Below, piece after piece: positions 1 to 7,599 of a stretch of 34,023 nt of DNA. Position 1 is the stretch's first letter, and every line of letters begins with the position of its first letter. Location of the stretch: the NCBI GenBank assembly GCA_018883985.1, contig JAHLFA010000130.1, positions 1 through 34,023 on the forward strand, given 5' to 3'. The stretch comes from Candidatus Ruminococcus intestinipullorum (lineage in GTDB: Bacteria; Bacillota; Clostridia; Lachnospirales; Lachnospiraceae). Under the pieces are notes generated by a model. That model had not been told where the DNA came from, did no database searches, and saw only the letters and a list, made by a program, of their open reading frames with translations. Made by a program: the position numbers and the translations under genes.

Positions 1-19
1 GTTTACCAGACTGGGGCGG

Positions 20-118
20 CTATTTTTGTGGCTTATGATTATCCTTACTTAATGTATATCCGATACTAAAGCAGGTTAAGCCGAAGCCCACTACTGCGAT
101 AAAATCTGCAATACTCAT
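20..118 (-). CDS. Small hydrophobic peptide, type I toxin-like (32 aa)
   Basis: A 32-residue reading frame begins MSIADFIAVVGFG and ends NHKPQK. A single hydrophobic helix (about residues 5-23) is followed by a short charged tail, the usual build of type I toxin-antitoxin peptides and of the small proteins often annotated as holin-like toxins in Firmicutes. A strong ribosome site (AGGAAAGGAGGG) lies about 9 nt before the ATG. A TTGCAG-N17-TATAAT promoter lies upstream at 235-263, giving a leader of about 110 nt with a perfect hairpin at 168-188. A long structured leader is typical of toxins held silent by RNA folding or antisense RNA. The gene's terminator would lie before the window start. 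The peptide, ribosome site and promoter are seen; the toxin role is inferred from size and layout, and no antitoxin RNA is proven. Confidence 0.55.
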   Translation of the reverse strand: MSIADFIAVVGFGLTCFSIGYTLSKDNHKPQK

Positions 119-167
119 TGGCTTAGCCCTCCTTTCCTGTGGATTCCCGTAAGGGTTTCTATGTAAT

Positions 168-188
168 CAGAGGGTCACAGTCCCTCTG
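168..188 (-). promoter_or_regulatory. Leader hairpin of the small peptide gene
   Basis: CAGAGGG and CCCTCTG form a perfect 7-bp stem around a 7-nt loop, in the untranslated leader between the minus-strand promoter (235-263) and the 32-aa peptide start (118). A second small CCC-TTAC-GGG fold sits closer to the ribosome site. Such leader structure is common in type I toxin mRNAs, where it delays translation. The role here is inferred. Confidence 0.5.
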
Positions 189-234
189 TTGAAGGACTAA
201 CCGCCTACCGTTGTATAGTAGTACCCATGTTCTG

Positions 235-263
235 ATTATAGTAGTCGGCAAGATGGGCTGCAA
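235..263 (-). promoter_or_regulatory. Promoter of the small peptide gene
   Basis: Read on the minus strand this is TTGCAG (258-263), a 17-nt spacer and a consensus TATAAT (235-240). It places transcription start near position 228, about 110 nt before the peptide start codon. Confidence 0.6.
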
Positions 264-547
264 CAGCAAATTAAAGTGAGTATAAGTATTATGTGTAAGG
301 TTACTAATCATTGACAACCTTATATGTTTAGATTGCTCTCAGGGTGCTGTTTTGGATCTAAAAATTTGAGCTGACACAAACACGAAAGCATTATGAAGAA
401 TATGGATAATAGCTCCATTAAAAATCAGAGAAAAGAAGTCAGTTAAAGTCATCCTTCGAGGAGTTTGAGTAAAATAAACTGCCTAAAATCCAGTATTTAT
501 GTTGGATTGTGGCATTGAAATAGGTTTTTAATAACAGTCATATAAGA
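264..547. other. Gene-free stretch left of the repair genes
   Basis: No credible coding region is seen on either strand. There is a weak inverted repeat (TAAGGTT at 296-302, AACCTTA at 316-322). Several very short frames have no ribosome site. The stretch could be decayed mobile-element DNA, but no recognisable recombinase or transfer-gene motif remains to support that. Confidence 0.4.
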
Positions 548-590
548 GCCCTTAGCCGTGGGGAATGTTTCCATAGCTAAGGGCTTTTTA
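548..590 (+). terminator. Intrinsic terminator
   Basis: GCCCTTAGC (548-556) pairs perfectly with GCTAAGGGC (576-584) and is followed by TTTTTA. No gene precedes it closely on the plus strand, so it ends either a transcript from outside the window or an unrecognised RNA. Confidence 0.7.
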
Positions 591-768
591 TATTGTACAG
601 AATTTTACAAAATAATTTTCCTGATAAAGATGGATAAGAAAATGATTCAGAAAGTTTTTCTAGACTGTTTTTCGTCTGAGGGATATGATATTATGGAAAG
701 CAAACAAGCTTATGATATTATAATAGTAAATAACAAATCTAAAGTTCAAGATAGGAGATATACCAAGA

Positions 769-1295
769 ATGTTTTTTCAGTATGGCGAAAAAGAAATTGC
801 GTACTTAAAACAAAAGGATAAACGCCTTGCAGAGGTAATTGATAAAATTGGGAAAATCGAGCGTGAAGTTGATAGTGATTTATTTTCTGCGGTTGTTCAT
901 CATATTATCGGTCAGCAGATTTCCACAAAAGCACAAGCAACAATCTGGCAAAGGATGCAGGACACCTTAGGTACAGTGAATGCCGATACTATTCTTGCCG
1001 CTGGGATTAACCAGTTACAGTCTTTTGGGATAACGTTCAAAAAAGCCGAATATATTACAGACTTTGCTGTAAAAGTACAAAGTGGAGCTTTTGATTTAGA
1101 GGGGATTTAGCTATTTTGCGTGGTATGAGAATGGTATATCATCATCGAAAAATCGATCGTAAATTATTTGAAAAATATCGCAGACGGTTAAGTCCCTATT
1201 GTAGTGTAGCAAGTTTGTATTTTTGGGCAGTAGCTGGGGGTGCGATACCTGAAATGAGAGATTATGCTCCTCAAAATAAGGGTGAAAAATTATGA
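769..1295 (+). pseudogene. alkA-like DNA-3-methyladenine glycosylase, internally deleted
   Basis: HhH-GPD superfamily glycosylases of this type remove alkylated bases. Residues 1-113 read as a normal N-terminal part (for example VHHIIGQQIS) and then hit a stop at 1108-1110. The C-terminal part continues in another frame from about 1104 (DLAILRGMRMVYHH) and runs to TGA at 1293-1295. Compared with the family's usual length (about 210-220 aa, from memory), some 40-45 residues are missing at the junction, including the helix-hairpin-helix segment with the G-I-G-x-W-T-A motif. The catalytic Asp of the DL-A-I segment survives only in the second frame. A GATTTAG heptamer occurs on both sides of the junction (1093-1099, 1104-1110). 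An AGGAG site precedes the ATG. The old stop overlaps the ogt start (ATGA), so the two were once a coupled repair operon. The protein should be inactive. Confidence 0.85.
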
Positions 1296-1810
1296 CATAT
1301 ACATATCATTATAGCTCGCCTTTGGGTGGTATCACACTCTCTAGTAATGGAACAGAGCTGACAGGGCTTTGGTTTGACGGACAAAAATATTTTGGCAGTA
1401 CACTTCTAAAAAAATGTGAAGAAAAATCCTTGCCTATATTTGAGCAGTCTATGCTTTGGTTGGACATTTATTTCAGTGGCCAAGCACCTGATTTTACACC
1501 ACCACTACGGATGCAGACAACACCATTTCGCAAAGCGGTGTGGGAAATCCTGCTCACGATTCCATTTGGGAAGACAATGACTTATGGGGAAATTGCACAA
1601 AGAATTGTAAATCAAAAAGGACTTTCTAAAATGTCCCCGCAGGCTGTCGGTGGTGCAGTGGGACATAACGCTATTTCTCTCATTATTCCCTGTCACCGTG
1701 TGGTTGGTAAAAACGGAAATTTGACAGGATATGCGGGAGGTATTGAGAAAAAGGTGCAATTGCTTATATTAGAAAAAACGGATATGTCTTCATTTTTTGT
1801 GCCGAAATAA
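1292..1810 (+). CDS. ogt: Methylated-DNA--protein-cysteine methyltransferase
   Basis: This suicide enzyme transfers the alkyl group from O6-alkylguanine in DNA to its own cysteine. At 172 aa it is the usual length for the Ogt/MGMT family. The active-site motif PCHRVVG is intact with Cys134, the preceding AVGGAVGHN and the following GYAGG are typical, and the winged-helix part is complete. A Gln stands where human MGMT has its Arg128 finger; I recall this as usual in the bacterial relatives. The start codon overlaps the stop of the broken alkA-like gene (ATGA), which implies an ancestral repair operon with coupled translation. Direct repair by this enzyme is therefore retained while the neighbouring base-excision glycosylase is lost. 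Confidence 0.93.
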   Translation: MTYTYHYSSPLGGITLSSNGTELTGLWFDGQKYFGSTLLKKCEEKSLPIFEQSMLWLDIYFSGQAPDFTPPLRMQTTPFRKAVWEILLTIPFGKTMTYGEIAQRIVNQKGLSKMSPQAVGGAVGHNAISLIIPCHRVVGKNGNLTGYAGGIEKKVQLLILEKTDMSSFFVPK

Positions 1811-1964
1811 AATTGCATAGTACGGAAGAAGAGCGTAAAGCAGAATAATCTATTATAACTCCCAAAGTTGCTTACACCCCCAAAACCAACTCTTAATTTT
1901 CTTGTTGTACAATAGAAATAAACTATACACACAAGAGAAGTTGTTGAATGAGGAGGGCAAATAC

Positions 1965-2831
1965 ATGGCACTTTATAAAAATAGCGACACACTAAATAAT
2001 AGAAAAAATATATTTTGTTCTTATTGTGGAACAAAATTAGATAGTGATGCACGCTTCTGTAAAAATTGTGGGGTTGCTGTTGCGACGAATAATCAGACGA
2101 ATTCCGATGCAAAAGAGGCAGATGATTTTAGAGAAGAGTCAACAAAAAGAAAGAGTGTTTATGAAGGGTATATACATAAATGTCCCAGTTGTGGAGAAGT
2201 CATAGAAGGGTTTGTTGCTAATTGTCCTACTTGTGGACACGAAATACGAGATACACAGGCAGTAAAATCTGTCAGAGAATTGGCACTCAAATTAGAAATG
2301 ATTTCAGCTCAAAGGATGCCAGTCTACGAAGAGAAAAAATCCGTCATGAAGATGGTATTTGGTAGAGATTTCAAGGAAGATGATGAAATAGCAGCGGCGC
2401 AGTCAAGATTTGAAAAACAAAAAGTGACGGAAAAAGCATCACTAATTATTAATTTTTCCATACCAAATACTAAAGAGGATATTTTAGAATTTATTCTCTT
2501 AGCATCCTCTAATATTAACGTAAAGTTTGGAATCTGTGATGAAGTAAGTCAAGCATGGATTGCAAAACTGGATCAAGTATATAAAAAGGCTTATATTTTA
2601 ATGGGAGATGACCCTAAATTTATTCAGATAAAAGAAATATATGAGAGAAAGAAAAAGGAAATTTATTTAGAAAAGTACGGAGTTTTCCTTTTATTAATAG
2701 TATTATTAGCAGTATTATTCATTATAGAAGGTATGGTATGGAATCCAATCATTACAATACTCATATTGATAGGAGTTGTAGCACTATTGGCAACAGGATT
2801 TAATTACTATTGGAAGAATAAAAGAAGATAG
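1965..2831 (+). CDS. Double zinc-ribbon membrane protein
   Basis: A 288-aa protein of unknown function. Two zinc ribbons are visible: Cys18/Cys21 with Cys32/Cys35 (CSYCG, CKNCG) and Cys73/Cys76 with Cys87/Cys90 (CPSCG, CPTCG). A charged, probably helical middle follows (about 95-235), then two adjacent membrane helices near the C-terminus (about 237-256 and 258-283) and a basic end. The soluble ribbons would face the cytoplasm by the positive-inside rule. The ATG at 1965 is chosen over an upstream start at 1902 because GAGGAGGG lies just before it. The gene ends 7 nt before the SPFH-like gene, so the two are likely cotranslated. Zinc ribbons and SPFH domains are often found together in membrane-associated proteins; the specific role is unknown. 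Confidence 0.7.
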   Translation: MALYKNSDTLNNRKNIFCSYCGTKLDSDARFCKNCGVAVATNNQTNSDAKEADDFREESTKRKSVYEGYIHKCPSCGEVIEGFVANCPTCGHEIRDTQAVKSVRELALKLEMISAQRMPVYEEKKSVMKMVFGRDFKEDDEIAAAQSRFEKQKVTEKASLIINFSIPNTKEDILEFILLASSNINVKFGICDEVSQAWIAKLDQVYKKAYILMGDDPKFIQIKEIYERKKKEIYLEKYGVFLLLIVLLAVLFIIEGMVWNPIITILILIGVVALLATGFNYYWKNKRR

Positions 2832-2838
2832 GGGGGAA

Positions 2839-3387
2839 GTGGCAATTTTTGTATATTCTCAATACGGTGGAATTGTGCAAGAGTTCATTGAAGGACCGTG
2901 TGATGTTATTCTTAATACAGATAACCTTCCAGTTCTTTCAGAGGTGATTGGATTAGCATACGATGGAGGGTCACCGTTTCAAGCGGCGGTATATTTTATC
3001 AATCTAGCACGCATTATTCAGGTGAAGTTTGGGGTTCCCTTTTTTGATGTATATGATTCTCATTGTGCAAGTTCTCCTGTATCAATTGCTGTGAGAGGAA
3101 CGATTGGTTTCTGCATATCAGATTATAGAGAATTTATAAAGTTGCATCGATTAAATAGTTTTACATTAGAAGATTTTCAAAGACAAATAAGGGATGTTGT
3201 AGTGCGTTATGTAAAAGATACAATTATTAAAACGGCAGCTACTAACAATATTCCAGTTATTCAAATGGAAGCAAAAATTACAGAAATAAATGATATACTT
3301 GAACAGAAGATTTCTACGAGGTTACAAGAAGACTTTGGAGTGACTGTATCTAAGGTAGATATAGGAGCGATTGAGGTTATAAAATGA
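2839..3387 (+). CDS. SPFH-domain protein, N-terminally short
   Basis: A 182-aa reading frame whose whole length resembles the middle of the SPFH family called virion core protein-like (Bacillus YdjI type). It starts at the strand that reads AIFVYSQYGG and continues through AAVYFIN, FTLEDFQ and a closing VSKVDIGAIEVIK. Relatives normally have about 50-60 further residues before this point and often a C-terminal zinc ribbon, and both are missing here. The only plausible start is GTG at 2839, where GGGGGG sits just 2 nt upstream, a poor spacing; translation may rely on coupling to the preceding stop. The frame stays open upstream into the end of the zinc-ribbon gene without family-like sequence. 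It is either a truncated relic or half of a split zinc-ribbon/SPFH pair. Confidence 0.6.
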   Translation: MAIFVYSQYGGIVQEFIEGPCDVILNTDNLPVLSEVIGLAYDGGSPFQAAVYFINLARIIQVKFGVPFFDVYDSHCASSPVSIAVRGTIGFCISDYREFIKLHRLNSFTLEDFQRQIRDVVVRYVKDTIIKTAATNNIPVIQMEAKITEINDILEQKISTRLQEDFGVTVSKVDIGAIEVIK

Positions 3388-3462
3388 TTATAGAATTCTC
3401 CGAATAATTGTATTATAATCGTGTACTGGAAATAGATATAAGTCAATTATGAGGAGAAAAAT

Positions 3463-4710
3463 ATGGAGAAGATAAGATACGAGAAAACGAAGTATGCATG
3501 TTTTTTTACATATCTTGCAACGTCGTCAATATTTAGTTTACCCCCATTATTATTTGCTACTTTCAAGGAAATGTATGGAATATCATATACACTGCTAGGT
3601 ACTCTTGTACTCGTTAATTTCTGTACACAACTTGGAATAGATTTGATATTTAGTTTTTTTAGTAAGTACTTTAATATGCATAAGACTATATGTATTATGC
3701 CACTTGGAATATCTTTAGGGCTATGTATGTATGCATTAATTCCCACATTATTTCCACAATATGCCTATGTGGGGCTATTACTTGGAACATTTATTTTTTC
3801 AGTATCAGCAGGTTTAGGTGAAGTATTGCTTAGTCCTACAGTAGCAGCATGTTCAACAGATACACCAGAAAAAGATATGAGTATGCTTCATTCGCTTTAT
3901 GGTTATGGAGTTGTTAGCGTTGTATTGATTAGTACATTGTTTTTTAAATTTGTAGGAAATGAATATTGGATGTATTTGACATTTTTTTGGGCGACATTAC
4001 CAGTGATTGCTTCAATTATGTTTTTTACATCTCCATTTCCAAATATGCACATAGAAGAGAGTCATGCAAAGGCTGTTCACAGCAAACAAAGAACAAAAGG
4101 GTTGATTTTATGTGTAATGTGTATCTTTTTGGGAGCATGTTCTGAAAATACAATGACAAACTGGATTTCTGTTTATGCAGAGACCGTTCTTAATATTCCA
4201 AAAGCTTGGGGAGATATTTTTGGAATGTCTTTGTTTGCAGTTTTGTTAGCTCTTACAAGAACAGTCTATGCTAAGTTTGGTAGGAATATATTCAAAGCAT
4301 TACTGTGTGGAATGTCGGGGTCTGTAGTTTGTTACATTGTAGTGGCTATTTCACCATTTCCAGTAATATCTCTAATTTCCTGTGTGGCATTAGGTATTTG
4401 TACTGCAATGCTTTGGCCAGGAACTTTAATTTTAATGGACGAGAAAATACCCGCTGCTGGAGTAGCAGCATATGCACTTATGGCTGCTGGAGGAGATTTT
4501 GGGGCATCTATAGCACCACAAACACTTGGAATTCTTGTAGATAATATTGCTCTTACAGAGTGGGCAAAGGTATTTGGAAGTACAGTTTCTTTAACACCAG
4601 AGCAGGTAGGGTTTAAAATAGGAATGCTTATGATATCCATTTTTCCGATTTTAGGTGTAATTCTCTTATTATACATGAAGAAATTTTTTCAAAAGCAAAA
4701 TGAAAGATAG
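3463..4710 (+). CDS. MFS transporter
   Basis: A 415-aa polytopic protein with about twelve hydrophobic segments and a cytoplasmic loop near residues 195-212, as expected of the major facilitator superfamily. The shape (a short N-terminus, GLGEVLLSPT after helix 4, and a second half with MLWPGTLILMDE and AAGGDFGASIAPQ) resembles the FucP-like sugar-transporter branch, but the substrate cannot be told. A TGAGGAG ribosome site lies about 6 nt before the ATG. It follows the SPFH-like gene by 75 nt and is separated from the helicase gene by a clear promoter, so it may belong to the upstream unit or stand alone. Confidence 0.8.
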   Translation: MEKIRYEKTKYACFFTYLATSSIFSLPPLLFATFKEMYGISYTLLGTLVLVNFCTQLGIDLIFSFFSKYFNMHKTICIMPLGISLGLCMYALIPTLFPQYAYVGLLLGTFIFSVSAGLGEVLLSPTVAACSTDTPEKDMSMLHSLYGYGVVSVVLISTLFFKFVGNEYWMYLTFFWATLPVIASIMFFTSPFPNMHIEESHAKAVHSKQRTKGLILCVMCIFLGACSENTMTNWISVYAETVLNIPKAWGDIFGMSLFAVLLALTRTVYAKFGRNIFKALLCGMSGSVVCYIVVAISPFPVISLISCVALGICTAMLWPGTLILMDEKIPAAGVAAYALMAAGGDFGASIAPQTLGILVDNIALTEWAKVFGSTVSLTPEQVGFKIGMLMISIFPILGVILLLYMKKFFQKQNER

Positions 4711-4745
4711 TAATTACAAGTTACCTTTTTAATGAAGTTATTGGA

Positions 4746-4774
4746 TTTACAATATTTTTTACACAGAGTATAAT
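4746..4774 (+). promoter_or_regulatory. Promoter of the helicase-nuclease gene
   Basis: TTTACA (4746-4751), a 17-nt spacer and a consensus TATAAT (4769-4774) lie 47 nt before the helicase start. The gene is therefore an independent transcription unit. Confidence 0.75.
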
Positions 4775-4821
4775 AAAATGAGAAGATACAATTATGGGAA
4801 TGTCTAGTATAGGGGGAACAA

Positions 4822-7545
4822 ATGGATACAAAAAAATATATGATTATTATCAAAGATGAAGTGAAAACATCGCAAATAAAATCATGTATCTACAATGAGG
4901 GTACGAAAAGATGGGAAGTAAGATTTTGGTTTAATAGTAAAAAAGTCTACTCTTATGAATTTACAAATGTCGAAAAATTGGAGAACCCAAAGAAATTAAA
5001 TGCCAATGTTTATCAAATTAGCAGAGAGGGAAGAGAATTCTTTCATGTTGAGGAGATATATGAGTTTGAGGGAAGAAATGGACAATATTGGCATATTTGT
5101 TTTGGAGATGGAAGCGAAAGAGATTATCAACGAGATACATTAACAGTTGTAGAGTCTTGTTTAGGAGAAGAACGACCTAAAAGGGTGTTTGAATACATAA
5201 AAGAATTAGCTGGATTGTGTCAAATAGGAGATAGGTCGTTAAGTGATGAATTTGAAAAAATAGAATTCTTAGGTAAGGACGTGGTATTAGGGGAATACTT
5301 AGATCCGTCTTTAAATAAAATTTCCAAAAAGCAAAGGGAATATATCCCAATTTTTCCCTTTGGATGTAATAGTAGTCAATATAAGGCTGTAAGAAATGCT
5401 ATGGAGAATAGAATTAGTGTTATTCAAGGACCACCAGGAACAGGAAAAACACAGACCATATTGAATATTATTGCAAATATTTTAATGGAAGACAAAACAG
5501 TCTTAATCGTGTCTAATAACAATTCAGCAACAGAAAATATTTATGAAAAGTTATCGTTGCCAGAAAATGATTTAGGATTTACAGTAGCATCATTAGGAAA
5601 TAATGAGAATAAAAAGAGATTTATAGAAAATCAGGATGAGAAATATCCAAATTTTGATTCTTGGATGATTCGAGATAATGTGGAGGAATTGCATAGGGAA
5701 ATCTTGGAGAAATCTAAGCAATTGAATATTATTTTTGAATATCGTGAGAAAAAGGCCTGTTTGAAACAAGAACTTTCAAAATTAACAAAAGAGTTGGAAT
5801 ATTTTGAACAATACATTCAAGAAATAGAACTTAACATTGAAAGATTAAAAGTTAAAAAAAGTATACCTTCTAGTGCGTGGATGCAGTTGTGGCAGGAAAG
5901 CCAAATTATGCTAGATAGGAAAGGGTATATAGCATTTTTATTTAAGCTAAAAGCATATATTAAGCATGGAATTTTGCTAGGGGATTTCTATAAACAGGAT
6001 GTTGCAAAGATTTTATCAACCTTTCAAATTATGTATTATAGACAAAAACTAACTGAAATTTCTAATGATATAAAAGAAATAGAAATATACTTAAAAGAAA
6101 ATGATCAAGGTTTGCTGGAGGATATGCGTTCTCAGTCTATGCAAATTTTAAAAGATAAATTGGCAAAGAAGTATTCGGGGAATTCTAAGCGAACAATATT
6201 TAATCTAAATCATTTAAATACAAGTCCAGATGAAGTACTGAAGGAATATCCAGTTGTATTAAGTACTACTTTTTCATCCAAGAAGAGCTTTGGAAAGAAT
6301 GTAATATATGATTATCTTATTATGGATGAAGCATCACAGATAGGGATTGCAACAGGGGCGTTAGCACTTTCTTGTGCAAAGAATGTAATAATTGTGGGAG
6401 ATATGAAGCAACTTCCAGAGGTTATGAATACAAAAATGAGAAGAGAAGCTAAGAAGATATTTCATCAGAGTCACGTGCCAGAAGAGTATCGAGATACGAA
6501 ATGTTTTTTAGAATCCATTTTAGAAGTAATTCCTGATGTTCCACAGATATTATTAAGGGAACATTATAGATGTCATCCTAAAATAATAAATTTTTGTAAT
6601 GAAAAATTTTACAATGGTGAACTTGTGATTATGACTGCAGATGAAGGAGAGGATGATGTTCTTGTTGTTGTAAAATCAACAGTAGGCAATCATTCACGTA
6701 ATCATCATAACCAGCGAGAAATAGATATGATCAAGGAGGAAATTATAACAGAATATAAATTAGTTTCTCAAGAAACTGGAATCATTACACCCTATCGAAA
6801 ACAAGTAGAAGAAATGGGAAAAGCAGTTGAAGGATTCGATATTTCCACTGTACATAAATTTCAGGGCTTAGAAAAAGATAATATTATCATATCAGTAGTG
6901 GATGATGAAATTTCCGATTTTGCAGATAATTCTCATTTGCTGAACGTTGCCGTATCTAGAGCAAAAAAGAAATTAATTTTAGTTGTTACAGGCAATCCTC
7001 AGGAAAAGAACAGAAATATAGTAGATTTGATTGAGTATATACAATATCATAATTTTCAAGTGGTAGAAAGCCGTATTTATTCGGTGTTTGATTATTTATA
7101 CAAACAGTATACAAATGAGAGACTTGAATATTTAAAAAAATATAAAAAGGTATCGGAGTATGATTCTGAAAATTTGATGTATGCATTAATACTAGAGGTA
7201 TTAAGGGAGTATCAATATGTGAGTTTAGATGTTGTAAGTCATATACCTTTGTGTATGGTACTTAAAGATTTGACATTATTAAACGATCAAGAGAAGAAGT
7301 ATGCGATGAATTTGTCATCACATTTGGATTTTTTAATTTATAGTAAAATGGGAAAAAAGCCGATTTTAGCAGTAGAAGTTGATGGATATACATTTCATAA
7401 GGAAGGTACAGTACAAGCAGAGAGGGATGCTTTAAAGGATCGAATTATGGAGTTATATGAAATTCCATTGCTTAGACTTCAAACAAATGGCAGTGGTGAA
7501 AAAGAGAAGATTCAGAAAATGCTCACAGTACAATTGGGAAATTAG
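4822..7545 (+). CDS. SF1 helicase fused to a DUF2726/Vsr-like nuclease domain
   Basis: A 907-aa protein. After an N-terminal region of about 180 residues with no family I can name, the SF1 (UPF1/DNA2-type) motor is complete: Walker A GPPGTGKT (203-210), Walker B DEASQ (502-506), motif III GDMKQLP (526-532), motif IV-like EHYRCHP (580-586), motif V STVHKFQGLE (about 675-684) and motif VI VAVSRAKKK (ending about 717). A coiled-coil-like insertion (about 290-450) separates motif Ia from Walker B. The C-terminus carries a DUF2726/PD-(D/E)xK-like domain: LDFL (Asp836), then VEVDG (Glu852, Asp854) and a trailing basic-acidic helix. Such helicase-nuclease fusions occur in DNA repair and phage defence. 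The gene has its own promoter and ends at a bidirectional terminator. Domain calls are firm; a defence role is inferred. Confidence 0.85.
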   Translation: MDTKKYMIIIKDEVKTSQIKSCIYNEGTKRWEVRFWFNSKKVYSYEFTNVEKLENPKKLNANVYQISREGREFFHVEEIYEFEGRNGQYWHICFGDGSERDYQRDTLTVVESCLGEERPKRVFEYIKELAGLCQIGDRSLSDEFEKIEFLGKDVVLGEYLDPSLNKISKKQREYIPIFPFGCNSSQYKAVRNAMENRISVIQGPPGTGKTQTILNIIANILMEDKTVLIVSNNNSATENIYEKLSLPENDLGFTVASLGNNENKKRFIENQDEKYPNFDSWMIRDNVEELHREILEKSKQLNIIFEYREKKACLKQELSKLTKELEYFEQYIQEIELNIERLKVKKSIPSSAWMQLWQESQIMLDRKGYIAFLFKLKAYIKHGILLGDFYKQDVAKILSTFQIMYYRQKLTEISNDIKEIEIYLKENDQGLLEDMRSQSMQILKDKLAKKYSGNSKRTIFNLNHLNTSPDEVLKEYPVVLSTTFSSKKSFGKNVIYDYLIMDEASQIGIATGALALSCAKNVIIVGDMKQLPEVMNTKMRREAKKIFHQSHVPEEYRDTKCFLESILEVIPDVPQILLREHYRCHPKIINFCNEKFYNGELVIMTADEGEDDVLVVVKSTVGNHSRNHHNQREIDMIKEEIITEYKLVSQETGIITPYRKQVEEMGKAVEGFDISTVHKFQGLEKDNIIISVVDDEISDFADNSHLLNVAVSRAKKKLILVVTGNPQEKNRNIVDLIEYIQYHNFQVVESRIYSVFDYLYKQYTNERLEYLKKYKKVSEYDSENLMYALILEVLREYQYVSLDVVSHIPLCMVLKDLTLLNDQEKKYAMNLSSHLDFLIYSKMGKKPILAVEVDGYTFHKEGTVQAERDALKDRIMELYEIPLLRLQTNGSGEKEKIQKMLTVQLGN

Positions 7546-7557
7546 AAGATAAAAGGA

Positions 7558-7584
7558 AGAAAAGGAAGAATTTCTTCCTTTTCT
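7558..7584. terminator. Bidirectional terminator between convergent genes
   Basis: AGAAAAGGAAGA (7558-7569) and TCTTCCTTTTCT (7573-7584) form a perfect 12-bp stem with a 3-nt loop. It lies between the stops of the helicase gene (plus) and the esterase gene (minus), so it can serve both. The U-tract is poor because the stem itself is purine/pyrimidine biased. Confidence 0.6.
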
Positions 7585-7599
7585 AGCTACAAAGAAAAT

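Noticed and set aside
264-547. Possible end of an integrated element
   Set aside because: No integrase, direct-repeat boundary or recognisable transfer-gene fragment is visible in the window; only suspicion from gene-poor DNA next to a toxin-like gene.
558-821. Open frame of 87 codons before the alkA-like remnant
   Set aside because: It starts inside the terminator at 548-590, has no ribosome site at any of its ATG codons, overlaps the alkA-like start and matches no family.
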